A stretch of 64,000 bases of DNA, from contig NZ_RAQO01000002.1 in the NCBI RefSeq assembly GCF_003610775.1, positions 124,001 to 188,000 of the forward strand, in the 5' to 3' direction. This DNA comes from Alginatibacterium sediminis. Its GTDB lineage: Bacteria; Pseudomonadota; Gammaproteobacteria; Enterobacterales; Celerinatantimonadaceae. The notes under the pieces were generated by a model. That model did no database searches. It saw nothing but the letters and a program-made list of their open reading frames with translations, and was not told the origin of the DNA. The translations under genes and the position numbers were made by a program. Positions 10,677 to 19,001 of this stretch are shown one piece after another (the first letter of the stretch is position 1; every line of letters starts with the position of its first letter).

Positions 10677-11171
10677 ATGAGCCAACTATTTGTAGTATGC
10701 ATCGACGATGAGCGCGCCGTTCTAGATAGTGTTATCCATGACTTACAAGCGCTCAATGAAGCCTTTATTGTAGAAGCGTGTGAAAGTGTCGCCGAAGCAA
10801 AAGAAGTCATCGCAGATAATCTAGCCGATGGTAACAAACTTGCCTTAGTACTTGCGGACCATATCATGCCTGATGAACTAGGCGTTGAGTACTTGATTAC
10901 CCTCAATCATGAAGAGCAAACCATCAAGAGCAAAAAAATATTACTGACGGGACAAGCCGGTCTTCAAGAAACCATCGAGGCTATTAATAGGGGGGGGCTT
11001 AGTTACTACCTAGCGAAGCCATGGAAACCTGAACAACTCCAAAAAGTGGTGATAGAGAAATTAACTGATTATGTCATCGAAAATGACGAGAACCCGCTAC
11101 AGTATGCTCAACACCTTGATAGCAAACGTATTTTTGAAGCGGTTGCACAGAATCGGCTGAATTTCGACTAG
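10677..11171 (+). CDS. Response regulator, receiver domain only
   Basis: This 164-residue protein carries a complete receiver domain: Asp10/Asp11, phosphoacceptor Asp61 in LADHIMP, Thr91 in LLTGQAG, and Lys114 in LAKPW. A short C-terminal tail follows with no DNA-binding or enzyme domain. It starts two bases after the cNMP-domain kinase and is almost certainly its partner. A run of eight G residues (10990-10997) lies in the coding sequence. The output is unknown and probably works by protein-protein contact. Confidence 0.9.
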   Translation: MSQLFVVCIDDERAVLDSVIHDLQALNEAFIVEACESVAEAKEVIADNLADGNKLALVLADHIMPDELGVEYLITLNHEEQTIKSKKILLTGQAGLQETIEAINRGGLSYYLAKPWKPEQLQKVVIEKLTDYVIENDENPLQYAQHLDSKRIFEAVAQNRLNFD

Positions 11172-11259
11172 CAGGAATTCAGATCTATACTAGGCATCTG
11201 AACGAGCTCGTTTATACTGAGTTGCTATTCATTGTTTCAGTATTCTACAGAGAACACAG

Positions 11260-12150
11260 ATGCCGCGTCGCTTAATCGTTGTTGTTGCTTCACTAAGCCT
11301 GCTTTTGTGCGTGGCTCTGCTAGTTCTGCCGTCATCAAAAGACCCGCATTCTCGCTTAGTTGAAAATCCTATCGTTGAATATGAAGCTGCTAAGGCGCGA
11401 GACAACACAACCGTATTGAAGGTGATGAGTCTTAATGCTGCACATGGTCGTGGAACCAGCTTTAGCCAAATATTGCTTAGCAAAGACCAAATCGAAGCCA
11501 ATCTAAATGCGATAGCCCAGTATATTATTGAAGAGGACCCTGATTTAGTCGCCCTGCAAGAAATAGATGCGCCATCTTGGTGGACTGGAAACGTAGACCA
11601 AGTGCGTTACTTGGCCGAACAATCGGGCTTTGCTTGGTCAAGTCATGGTATCAACACGCGAAATATTTTTGGCAACTATGGTACGGCCATTTTGTCAAAG
11701 CATCCGATACTTGCAGCCAATCGGTATAATTTCGCCCCATCGCCTCCAACCCCACAAAAAGGCTTTACCCATATCGAAGTGTTATGGCAACAGCAGCGCG
11801 TTAACGTGGTGTCCATGCACCTAGATTTTGCGCGACGTAGCGTACGCCAAACGCAAAGTGAGGCAATGAATGATTTAGTGCGCCTCAATGCGGCGCCAAG
11901 CATCGTAATGGGAGATTTTAATAGTCAATGGGCAAAGCCGCAAAGCGTGGTACGAAGTGTAGCCAACAGCCCGCACCTTAAAGCCTATGCTGTTGATTCG
12001 AATGAATTAGGTAGCTACGGCAACGACCGAATAGACTGGATTTTTGTTAGTCCAAAAATTGAGTTTGTTAGCTATCGCAATGGCCCTGCTTTATTTTCCG
12101 ACCATCGACCCGTTATCGCGCAGTTAAAACTCAAACCGCATAAGGACTGA
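11260..12150 (+). CDS. Endonuclease/exonuclease/phosphatase-family protein, membrane-anchored or secreted
   Basis: This 296-residue protein has a hydrophobic N-terminus (about residues 4-26) acting as a signal peptide or anchor. An EEP (DNase I-like) domain follows: VMSLNAAHGRG, VALQEIDAP with the metal-binding Glu, YGTAILSKHPI, VVSMHLDFA, VMGDFNSQW and the C-terminal FSDHRPVIAQL with the catalytic Asp-His. The fold hydrolyses phosphodiesters in nucleic acids, phospholipids or inositol phosphates. The extracytoplasmic location hints at scavenging or lipid turnover, but the substrate is not predictable. It is likely co-transcribed with the following DUF5329 gene. Confidence 0.88.
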   Translation: MPRRLIVVVASLSLLLCVALLVLPSSKDPHSRLVENPIVEYEAAKARDNTTVLKVMSLNAAHGRGTSFSQILLSKDQIEANLNAIAQYIIEEDPDLVALQEIDAPSWWTGNVDQVRYLAEQSGFAWSSHGINTRNIFGNYGTAILSKHPILAANRYNFAPSPPTPQKGFTHIEVLWQQQRVNVVSMHLDFARRSVRQTQSEAMNDLVRLNAAPSIVMGDFNSQWAKPQSVVRSVANSPHLKAYAVDSNELGSYGNDRIDWIFVSPKIEFVSYRNGPALFSDHRPVIAQLKLKPHKD

Positions 12151-12154
12151 CAAT

Positions 12155-12460
12155 TTGCTTAAGCGCCTTCAACTAGTGCTGCTTACACCTTTATTGGTCG
12201 CGACAGCTATACAAGCGAAACCAAATCAAGAAACAATGCTTGAGATTGAAGCCTTAATTCAGACGGTTGCAGATAGTAGCTGTATATTCCACAGAAACGG
12301 CAGCTCGCACGATGCAGAGTCCGCCGCTGAGCATCTTCGCCTCAAGCTAAGCAATGGTGCCAAGTATGTAAACACCAGCGAGCAGTTCATCGAGCGCCTT
12401 GCGAGTAAAAGTTCGTGGACGAATAGGACCTACACGATTGAGTGTGAAGCGAGACCATGA
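12155..12460 (+). CDS. DUF5329 (YfeK-like) periplasmic protein
   Basis: This 101-residue protein has a signal peptide (about residues 1-22, ending AIQA). The mature part carries the pattern of DUF5329/YfeK proteins: SSCIFHRNGSSHDAESAAEH, LRLKL, SEQFIERLASKSS and the final YTIECEARP. Function is unknown. The start is a TTG at 12155, chosen because AGGA lies eight bases upstream inside the end of the EEP gene and because it gives a proper signal peptide. The four-base gap implies co-transcription. Confidence 0.82.
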   Translation: MLKRLQLVLLTPLLVATAIQAKPNQETMLEIEALIQTVADSSCIFHRNGSSHDAESAAEHLRLKLSNGAKYVNTSEQFIERLASKSSWTNRTYTIECEARP

Positions 12461-12490
12461 GCAGTGAGCAATGGTTAAAACAAAGTTTGC

Positions 12491-12516
12491 GCGCCCTAAG
12501 AACTCGGTAAGGGCGC
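12491..12516. terminator. Hairpin between convergent genes, candidate bidirectional terminator
   Basis: A 7-bp GC-rich stem GCGCCCT/AGGGCGC with a 12-base loop lies between the DUF5329 stop and the MmcQ stop, which converge. Neither side has a perfect T-run; the minus-strand side is followed by a T-rich stretch after a gap. Termination is inferred from position. Confidence 0.45.
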
Positions 12517-12525
12517 TATAAGGGA

Positions 12526-12903
12526 TTATTGCTGCGATGAGTCTTGGAGACTGCCCAACAACTGTTGCTGCTTGTACTTCGGCAAAGAATCCAAGACCAA
12601 ATTGTACGAATTGTCAGCCATGCGCTGTAATTCACCTTCAGGCACGCTGTCATTGAGTAGGACACTATTCCAATGGCGTTTATTCATATGATAACCGGGG
12701 GTAACAGCTTCAAATATGTCGCGCAACGCAAGTGCCTCTTCTGGCTCGCACTTTAGGTTCACTCGAGCTACGCCTTGATATTCCCCCATTAATGCAAACA
12801 TTTTACCTGCAACTTTATAGACCGGCGTAACCGTATCGAAGGGGTAGTCCACACTGGCACCGGGTTTCGATAGTAAGTAGTCGTTAAACTGTTCTCTATT
12901 CAC
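12526..12903 (-). CDS. MmcQ/YjbR-family protein
   Basis: This 125-residue protein belongs to the MmcQ/YjbR (CyaY-like fold) family. It shows SKPGASVDYPFDTVTPVYKV, MFALMGEYQGVARVNLKCEP in part, and PGYHMNKRHWNSVLL, the typical DNA-binding-like face. Members are small cytoplasmic proteins of unclear role, proposed to bind DNA. It precedes no clear partner; the DUF2797 gene lies 23 bases upstream on the same strand. Confidence 0.88.
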   Translation of the reverse strand: MNREQFNDYLLSKPGASVDYPFDTVTPVYKVAGKMFALMGEYQGVARVNLKCEPEEALALRDIFEAVTPGYHMNKRHWNSVLLNDSVPEGELQRMADNSYNLVLDSLPKYKQQQLLGSLQDSSQQ

Positions 12904-12926
12904 ACCAGCCTCCTAACTTGGGTGGT

Positions 12927-13745
12927 CTAAGACAACCACTCCAATTCATATGAACTGTATTTTCGCATGTTGATGACGCCGCAATCCAAATACAAATATT
13001 GCCCTTTAATTCCCAAGAGCTGTCCCTGAACTAACGGTTCTTTGTCTAAGTTTAGACTCTTTATCTTTTCAGGGTACTGTTGTACCGGAAAATTAAGTTG
13101 CTGCACTGACTCGGATTCAAGTATGTGTTCTATGCTGCCTTCTCCAAAGCGTTGTTCTAGTGCTTTGAGCTCAGGTTCAATTTGTTCTAATAGCTGACGA
13201 GCTTGTGTCACTAAATCGATGCTGTCTGCTGGGCCTTTAAGCATGTTTCGCCAATTAGTTTTATCGCCAATAAAACGCGCTAACTCAATCTCAACCAATC
13301 CTGATAAATGGCGATTTTTAACCTTAAGAATGGCAAGGGCTTCACTTGCGCCTTGATCAATCCAGCGGGTTGGGATTTGATTGTGACGAGTTATTCCAAC
13401 TTTGATTGCCGAGGTATTAGAGAGATAAACATAGTGCGGCACCATACAATGCGTATCGCCCCATTGCGGCTCGCGACAGGTTCCAACGTCGTAGTGACAG
13501 GTCTCTGGCTTCATCACACACATATCGCACGCAGCCAGCTTGCGCATACATACAAAACAATGCCCTTGAGAATAACTCTTTTTAGTTTTCTTACTGCATG
13601 CACTACAGTAGATATTGCCCGTGAACTGAAATGAGATACTGCTACCGATAAGCGGATTTAAATGAAGCTCTTGCTCACCTAAAGGTAAAAAATAGTCAAT
13701 ACTCTCGCCTAATTGAGCACGCATTTTTTTTATAGTTCCGATCAT
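12927..13745 (-). CDS. DUF2797 cysteine-rich protein with GIY-YIG-like segment
   Basis: This 272-residue protein has the DUF2797 layout. An N-terminal part carries several Cys pairs (CSAC, CFVC, CDMC and later Cys residues at about 45-95) likely to bind zinc. It is followed by YVYLSNTSAIKVGIT, which resembles the core of GIY-YIG/T5orf172 nuclease-like domains, with Arg in the PTRWIDQGA segment. A helical and beta C-terminus ends YSSYELEWLS. Function is unknown. A nucleic-acid role is inference from the fold resemblance. It is upstream of the MmcQ gene and probably co-transcribed with it. Confidence 0.82.
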   Translation of the reverse strand: MIGTIKKMRAQLGESIDYFLPLGEQELHLNPLIGSSISFQFTGNIYCSACSKKTKKSYSQGHCFVCMRKLAACDMCVMKPETCHYDVGTCREPQWGDTHCMVPHYVYLSNTSAIKVGITRHNQIPTRWIDQGASEALAILKVKNRHLSGLVEIELARFIGDKTNWRNMLKGPADSIDLVTQARQLLEQIEPELKALEQRFGEGSIEHILESESVQQLNFPVQQYPEKIKSLNLDKEPLVQGQLLGIKGQYLYLDCGVINMRKYSSYELEWLS

Positions 13746-13805
13746 TCTCTAGCCCTCATATTTTGATGAGCCTAGTGTCTTGTGCTGTAAGCCGCAGGTC
13801 AAGCC

Positions 13806-14636
13806 TCAAATGAAAGACTTGCTCGCAATAAGCTGTTTAAGTTCAGCTAAGGTTTCATCGAAACGTACCAATACCTCTTCAAGTGCCAATGTAGCTACAT
13901 CAAAGTAATCATTTGCGCTGACCGACGGGCTGTCCACAATAACTTTTTGCGTCAATAAATCGAGAAGATTGTTAAGCGCGGCATTACGAACATCATGATT
14001 TTGTTGGCTAACATTCGAGATAGCTTGATGCAAGTAGCTCAAACGGATGCGATTGACACTGGTGCAACGACCTGTTGCAGCCACTCCTGTGCCTATGGCC
14101 CGTGCTTGCCCAACATTTTCGGCCGTTACTAATAAGTCTTGCCATAAATAGCGGATCGAGCGCTGATCTTGATCTTTAACCTCGTACAATTGGTGCTGTT
14201 CTGCACAATCGTCTATCAAATACAAAATACTGGAAATAAGCTTACTGTGTTGTTCCAAGTTGTTATTCGAATCAAGTTTCTCGAAACCAGTTGATAAACG
14301 CTGCCAATGTTCTTGAATGGCCGCCCAATCGGGGTTGTTCGCAATCCAAGTTCCATGATTAGACAAAGCCATGCGTTGTAAATTAATTTGTGTCTGTAGC
14401 GGGAGAATACGTAACGAGAGGCTGTGATCACCACAAACATAACCATTGCTTAAGCCGCGATGTTGCTGAACTAGGCTTAGGATATTGCGAAGCTTCTGCA
14501 ACCAAATTAAGCCTTCCAAGAAGCGAGCCTTTGAAATCCGTCGTTCACGAATAGCTAGCGTAACCATCAAAACTATGAGCAATACTGTGGTTGATATCAT
14601 GACAACTTGTGCTGAACTATTACTAAATATTTCCAT
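13806..14636 (-). CDS. Membrane-anchored helical protein, NIT-sensor-like, paired with a chemotaxis transducer
   Basis: This 276-residue protein has one N-terminal membrane segment (about residues 10-30) and a long alpha-helical remainder. The stretches LVQQHRGLSNGYVCGD and VGQARAIGTGVAATGRCTS resemble the two helix signatures of nitrate/nitrite-sensing NIT domains, but the match is by eye. Its ATG overlaps the stop of the chemotaxis transducer by one base (TAATG), so the two are made together. I infer that it supplies the sensory input missing from that transducer. It could instead be an unrelated coiled-coil protein. Confidence 0.6.
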   Translation of the reverse strand: MEIFSNSSAQVVMISTTVLLIVLMVTLAIRERRISKARFLEGLIWLQKLRNILSLVQQHRGLSNGYVCGDHSLSLRILPLQTQINLQRMALSNHGTWIANNPDWAAIQEHWQRLSTGFEKLDSNNNLEQHSKLISSILYLIDDCAEQHQLYEVKDQDQRSIRYLWQDLLVTAENVGQARAIGTGVAATGRCTSVNRIRLSYLHQAISNVSQQNHDVRNAALNNLLDLLTQKVIVDSPSVSANDYFDVATLALEEVLVRFDETLAELKQLIASKSFI

Positions 14637-15757
14637 TAGTGCACCGCCTGTTGAGTTAGATTTTTAAGATGCTGCGCAACATTGGCACTTTGCTTCGCCA
14701 TATAGGCATTACGGTCTGCCGTTATAGCGACTTGCTCCATTGATTTGCTTATTTCTTGAGTCGCCACTACTTGTTGTTCAGACGCGCTGGCGATACCCGA
14801 AACTTGGTCGGTCATTTCATCCATTGCAATCACTATCTGTTCTAAGGAACTGGTGGCGTCTGCCACGCTACTTTGACAGTCATCAGTACTTTTGACGACT
14901 AACAACATCTGTTGGACCAGCTCGCTCATACTGTCAGTGATTTCGCTCACCTGTTGGTTGATTGCATGTGCTGAGTCATGACTGCGTTTGGCAAGCGCGC
15001 GTACCTCCTCAGCTACAACCGAAAAGCCTCGGCCATGCTCTCCTGCCCGCGCAGCTTCTATTGCGGCATTAAGTGCTAGAAGATTGGTTTGTTCAGCGAT
15101 ATCTTGGATAAAGCGAGACATGGAAATCACAGCTTCAAGTTTACGATCAAGGGCCTCTAAACTGGTGCTAGTTATGTCAACCTGCTGATTAACAATCGTA
15201 GCCTGACGTTGAGCATGCACTAAGTCATCTCTACCTTGCTTACTCAAAGCTGAGCCCTTCACTATTACCTTGCTGGTAATTTCAAGTCGCTGCGATACAT
15301 CATCAAGGCTTTGAGAGATCTCGGTTGCAGCTGAAGCAGAGTTGGTTGTGGCATCGGCTTGGCGTTGACAATGGCTAGCCACTTCCCTGGCATTTCCAGC
15401 AAGCTCTTTGGCAGAAAAACCCATTTCGTCAGCCACTGCTTGAACTGCAGTTTGCCGCCTTTTAGCCATACGCATTAAATCATCAATGATGGGGTATAAG
15501 GGCTCTAAAGGCCCTGCAGAGCTTGAATCAAACTCGTTGCACTCTCCTGCTTCAAAGGCGGCTCCTTGCTTAAAAAACTCTTGTTGGTCATGCCGGATTC
15601 CATCTAACACTTTCCAAGCCAGCGTCGAAACAACGAACAAAATGACAAAGGCTTGTTGCTCATATCCAAAAACCGCCAAACCAAAACACAAGAAAAGCGT
15701 CAATAGTTGACCATACGCTGCTCGGTTCACTCCTAAGGAACGAAGATATCTATGCAT
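14636..15757 (-). CDS. Methyl-accepting chemotaxis protein without a periplasmic sensor domain
   Basis: This protein has 373 residues from the chosen start. Two closely spaced membrane segments lie near the N-terminus (about residues 12-50), with almost no periplasmic loop. They are followed by a cytoplasmic signalling coiled coil with the CheA/CheW-binding tip [20 protein letters not shown] and [16 protein letters not shown]. The start at 15757 (MHRYLRSLG) was chosen because AAGGAG lies six bases upstream; a start seven codons earlier has no ribosome-binding site. The input probably comes from the overlapping downstream NIT-like membrane protein. Confidence 0.9.
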   Translation of the reverse strand: MHRYLRSLGVNRAAYGQLLTLFLCFGLAVFGYEQQAFVILFVVSTLAWKVLDGIRHDQQEFFKQGAAFEAGECNEFDSSSAGPLEPLYPIIDDLMRMAKRRQTAVQAVADEMGFSAKELAGNAREVASHCQRQADATTNSASAATEISQSLDDVSQRLEITSKVIVKGSALSKQGRDDLVHAQRQATIVNQQVDITSTSLEALDRKLEAVISMSRFIQDIAEQTNLLALNAAIEAARAGEHGRGFSVVAEEVRALAKRSHDSAHAINQQVSEITDSMSELVQQMLLVVKSTDDCQSSVADATSSLEQIVIAMDEMTDQVSGIASASEQQVVATQEISKSMEQVAITADRNAYMAKQSANVAQHLKNLTQQAVH

Positions 15758-15972
15758 GCGAAACTCCTTGTCACCCATGACTACAAAATCTATCGGCTAG
15801 ATTTATAGGGAGCAATTAGTGTTCCAAAGGTATATTCAAAACAGAGAGTTATCATATCTATTTGTTTTTACTAAACAAAAACCCCGAACACTCATTCATT
15901 AACGTAAAGATTAGTGTACAGCGCACCAAGTTATAGCAAACAGGATTAACAAATTGATGCAGTCACGCATCT

Positions 15973-15993
15973 AACGCACCAAATTCGTGCGTT
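15973..15993. repeat. Inverted repeat AACGCAC-N7-GTGCGTT
   Basis: A perfect 7-bp inverted repeat with a 7-base spacer lies in the roughly 500-base gap between the chemotaxis transducer and phnC. It has no T-run, so an operator is more likely than a terminator. The rest of this gap is AT-rich, with the Pho-box-like and PhnF-like sites near its right end and nothing else recognised. Confidence 0.45.
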
Positions 15994-16168
15994 GCATTTG
16001 AAAATTGTAAAAACTTTCGCTTTCCACATAACGAATCAAACTAGTCCTAGCTTATTCAAAACTCAATATTGCTGTTTTATTGATTCTCGTAAATAACAAT
16101 ACTGCTTATCGTTTTCCTTTTTTATGTGTGAAAAATGAACCGTAAGAAAGCTAGTCGGTATTTCAAAA

Positions 16169-16186
16169 TAGTCATGAAATGGTCAT
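16169..16186 (+). promoter_or_regulatory. Putative Pho box upstream of phnC
   Basis: TAGTCAT and TGGTCAT are two 7-bp repeats separated by four bases (GAAA), the exact geometry of a PhoB-binding Pho box (consensus CTGTCAT repeated every 11 bp). It lies about 80 bases before the phnC start. PhoB activation under phosphate limitation is the known control of phn operons. The assignment here is by pattern. Confidence 0.65.
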
Positions 16187-16193
16187 TAAACAT

Positions 16194-16206
16194 ACATGTC
16201 TAGATA
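16194..16206 (+). promoter_or_regulatory. Putative PhnF (GntR/HutC-type) operator upstream of phnC
   Basis: ACATGTCTAGATA has a near-palindromic core (TGTCTAGATA), like the TGTCTAGACA-type sites bound by HutC-subfamily GntR repressors. The identical 13 bases recur at 18159-18171 upstream of phnE. The operon encodes a GntR regulator (PhnF). Binding is inferred from recurrence and family preference. Confidence 0.6.
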
Positions 16207-16264
16207 ACTTCATTGTCACAATTCCCGCCTAATTTAGAGCCATCTAAAGAAAGGGGACACAGTG

Positions 16265-17086
16265 ATGACATCAACAGTAATCGAAGTTAGAAAGCTAGCG
16301 AAACATTTTGGAGACACATGTGCACTTGCAAACATTGATCTAGATGTAAAACAAGGCGAGATGCTTGGATTACTAGGGCCATCAGGATCAGGTAAGTCCA
16401 CATTACTTCGCCATCTAAACGGCCTTGTTCGCGCTGACAAAAACAGCAAAAGCAGCATTAAAACATTAGGTAACGATGTTCAAATAAATGGAAAATTTAG
16501 CCGAAGCGTGCGAACAAGCCGCAGTCAAACGGGGTATATTTTTCAGCAACATAATTTAGTTTCTCGCTTAAGTGTTCTTCAAAACGTTTTAATTGGAGCC
16601 TTAAGTAGCACGCCTAAATGGCGCAGCTTATCGGGAAACTTTACCACCCTACAAAAATCGAAAGCCCTACAGGCCCTCGACAAAGTTGGTCTTAAACAAT
16701 TTGCTAAACAACGGGTTTCCACCTTATCCGGTGGACAGCAACAACGCGTTGCTATCGCTCGCGCTCTTATGCAAGACAGCAAACTAATTTTAGCTGATGA
16801 ACCTATTGCATCCTTAGACCCTGAAGCTTCACGAACCGTAATGGAACTGCTGCGTTCTATCAATAAAGAACTAGGTATAGCCGTGGTTGTGACACTACAC
16901 CAAGTAGAATTTGCACTTGAATACTGCCCTCGAATTGTCGCTCTTAAAGATGGCGAGATTTATTTCGACGGCCCGAGTCACGATTTAAATCAATCGAAAA
17001 TAGATCAACTTTACGGAGCAACTCAGCGAAAAGCTGCCGAAGCTCTACCCAATCTTTCACCCTCCCTTTGGCCTCAGTTGGCCTGA
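16265..17086 (+). CDS. phnC: Phosphonate ABC transporter ATP-binding protein
   Basis: This cytoplasmic ATPase of the phosphonate/phosphate-ester importer PhnCDE has 273 residues from the ATG at 16265, with AAGGGGA eight bases upstream; a GTG one codon earlier is also open. It has Walker [12 protein letters not shown] signature TLSGGQQQRVAIARAL, Walker B LILADEPIASLDPE and the switch His in VVVTLHQVEF. It is the first gene of the phn operon, behind a Pho-box-like site and a putative PhnF operator. Confidence 0.96.
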   Translation: MTSTVIEVRKLAKHFGDTCALANIDLDVKQGEMLGLLGPSGSGKSTLLRHLNGLVRADKNSKSSIKTLGNDVQINGKFSRSVRTSRSQTGYIFQQHNLVSRLSVLQNVLIGALSSTPKWRSLSGNFTTLQKSKALQALDKVGLKQFAKQRVSTLSGGQQQRVAIARALMQDSKLILADEPIASLDPEASRTVMELLRSINKELGIAVVVTLHQVEFALEYCPRIVALKDGEIYFDGPSHDLNQSKIDQLYGATQRKAAEALPNLSPSLWPQLA

Positions 17087-17109
17087 ACCATTAATAAGGA
17101 AATAATGGT

Positions 17110-18117
17110 ATGTTTAAAGCTCTGCGAAAAATATCCACGCTTGGACTAATCTTAGCCGGAACGCTAAGCAGCTCGTTAAGTTTTGCGGCTGATGAAAGCA
17201 TGAAAACCTTGAATTTTGGGATCATCTCCACCGAGTCCCAACAAAACCTTAAAACCACTTGGGCACCTTTCCTTGAGGAAATGGAAAACAAGACCGGTCT
17301 GGAAGTTAAGGCTTTCTTCGCACCTGATTACTCAGGAATTATTCAAGCAATGCGTTTTAATAAAGTCGACGTTGCATGGTTTGGCAATAAATCGGCAATG
17401 GAAGCTGTAGACCGTGCAGGTGGTGAGATCTTCGCTCAAACTGTCGATGTAACAGGGAATCCCGGCTACTGGAGTGTGTTGGTGACGCATAAAGATAGCC
17501 CTCTGAATTCACTTGAAGACGTAATCGCTAAACGTAGTGAACTTACCTTTGGCAATGGCGATCCAAATTCAACCTCAGGATTTTTGGTTCCTTCATATTA
17601 TGTATTCGCCAAGAACAACATTTCGGTATCCGACTTCAAACGCTCGATGAACTCAGGGCACGAAACAAATGCTTTAGCCGCTGCGGCGAAGCAAGTTGAT
17701 GTTGCCACAGGGAATACTGAGAACATGGACCGCTTACAGATAACGGCTCCAGAAAAACATGCTCAATTAAAAGTACTTTGGAAATCACCCCTCATTCCTT
17801 CTGACCCAATCGTTTGGCGAAAAAATCTACCCGAAGACGTAAAAGGAACCGTCTATGACTTCTTTATGGAGTATGGAACCAGCGGTGACGCGAAAGAACT
17901 TGCCGTTCTTGAAGCATTACAGTGGGCGCCTTTTAAAGCCTCGAGCGATTTACAATTACTTCCAATCCGCCAGTTGGTGTTATTCAAAAATCGCGTAGGA
18001 ATAGAGAACGATACCAAATTAGCCACTGACGACAAAACCGCGCAGCTTCAGCTAATTGACGCTCAATTAGCTGAATTGGACCGCCAACAAGGCGCTCTGC
18101 TCGCAATGAGCCAATAG
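17110..18117 (+). CDS. phnD: Phosphonate ABC transporter periplasmic binding protein
   Basis: This 335-residue protein is the periplasmic receptor of the PhnCDE importer. It has a signal peptide (about residues 1-26, ending SFAA). The mature part begins with the PhnD-type [20 protein letters not shown] and contains [20 protein letters not shown] and [16 protein letters not shown], which line the phosphonate pocket in the family. AAGGA lies nine bases before the ATG. An intrinsic terminator directly after the gene would make this protein more abundant than the downstream products, as is common for binding proteins. Confidence 0.96.
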   Translation: MFKALRKISTLGLILAGTLSSSLSFAADESMKTLNFGIISTESQQNLKTTWAPFLEEMENKTGLEVKAFFAPDYSGIIQAMRFNKVDVAWFGNKSAMEAVDRAGGEIFAQTVDVTGNPGYWSVLVTHKDSPLNSLEDVIAKRSELTFGNGDPNSTSGFLVPSYYVFAKNNISVSDFKRSMNSGHETNALAAAAKQVDVATGNTENMDRLQITAPEKHAQLKVLWKSPLIPSDPIVWRKNLPEDVKGTVYDFFMEYGTSGDAKELAVLEALQWAPFKASSDLQLLPIRQLVLFKNRVGIENDTKLATDDKTAQLQLIDAQLAELDRQQGALLAMSQ

Positions 18118-18124
18118 CCACATC

Positions 18125-18153
18125 ATTGGACGGTCCGCCGTCCAATTTTTTTT
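18125..18153 (+). terminator. Intrinsic terminator inside the phn operon (phnD/phnE)
   Basis: A perfect 9-bp stem ATTGGACGG/CCGTCCAAT with a 4-base loop is followed by eight T residues, eight bases after the phnD stop. It should stop a share of transcripts after phnD while read-through serves phnE onward. Confidence 0.9.
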
Positions 18154-18158
18154 GCCCA

Positions 18159-18171
18159 ACATGTCTAGATA
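18159..18171 (+). promoter_or_regulatory. Second putative PhnF operator, upstream of phnE
   Basis: The 13 bases ACATGTCTAGATA are identical to those upstream of phnC at 16194-16206. They lie between the internal terminator and the phnE ribosome-binding site. The repeat suggests that expression of phnE onward is separately controlled by the operon's GntR regulator. No clear promoter hexamers are visible here. Confidence 0.6.
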
Positions 18172-18182
18172 GGTTTTTGTTA

Positions 18183-18971
18183 ATGAATATAGCAGCGATA
18201 TCCCAACCGAAATCATCACGTTTTTCTATAGCTAAAACCCTAAGCTGGGCTCTAGTTTTTGCAGTGCTAGTTTATTCATGGCAAGGCGCAGAAATAGCCC
18301 CTTACAAATTGTATCAGGACGCTGGGAATATGGCTGAGTTAGCAGCAGACTTTTTCCCTCCTGATTTTGGACATATTACTTACTACCTTGAAGAGATGCT
18401 GATCACCTTACATATTGCGTTGTGGGGCACAATCTTCGCAATTTTTCTTTCCATCCCTTGCGCGCTGCTGTGTGCGGAAAACCTAGTGCCAGCATGGGTC
18501 TATCAGCCGATGCGTAGGTTGATGGATGCAGCCAGAGCTATCAATGAAATGGTATTCGCTATGCTGTTCGTCGTAACGGTTGGTTTGGGGCCATTTGCGG
18601 GAGTTATGGCTTTGTTTATCCATACCACAGGCGTATTAGCAAAGCTTTTTTCTGAAGCCATCGAAGCTATCGATCCTGGGCAAGTTGAAGGTGTTCGAGC
18701 TACCGGAGCAACCAAACTTGAGGAAATACTATATGGCGTGATCCCTCAAGTACTCCCACTTTGGATTTCATTCTCTCTCTATCGTTTTGAATCTAATGTC
18801 CGTTCAGCAACCGTTGTTGGTATGGTCGGCGCAGGTGGCATTGGTGTCATTCTTTGGGAAAGCATTCGCGGTTTTATGTTTGAACAAACATGCGCAGTGA
18901 TGATCATCATTGTCATTACAGTCAGTAGCCTTGATTTCGCCTCACAGCGCATTCGAAAGCTATTTATCTAA
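18183..18971 (+). CDS. phnE: Phosphonate ABC transporter permease
   Basis: This 262-residue inner-membrane permease is a subunit of the PhnCDE importer. It has several membrane segments (about residues 18-36, 75-100, 118-145 and near the C-terminus) and the EAA-like loop [21 protein letters not shown] that contacts the ATPase. The ATG at 18183 ([10 protein letters not shown]) was chosen over an upstream frame extension into the terminator. It is a single permease gene, with no second PhnE. A putative PhnF operator lies just upstream. Confidence 0.95.
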   Translation: MNIAAISQPKSSRFSIAKTLSWALVFAVLVYSWQGAEIAPYKLYQDAGNMAELAADFFPPDFGHITYYLEEMLITLHIALWGTIFAIFLSIPCALLCAENLVPAWVYQPMRRLMDAARAINEMVFAMLFVVTVGLGPFAGVMALFIHTTGVLAKLFSEAIEAIDPGQVEGVRATGATKLEEILYGVIPQVLPLWISFSLYRFESNVRSATVVGMVGAGGIGVILWESIRGFMFEQTCAVMIIIVITVSSLDFASQRIRKLFI

Positions 18972-19001
18972 GCAACTGTCTTACAAAAGAATCCAAAGAA
19001 T

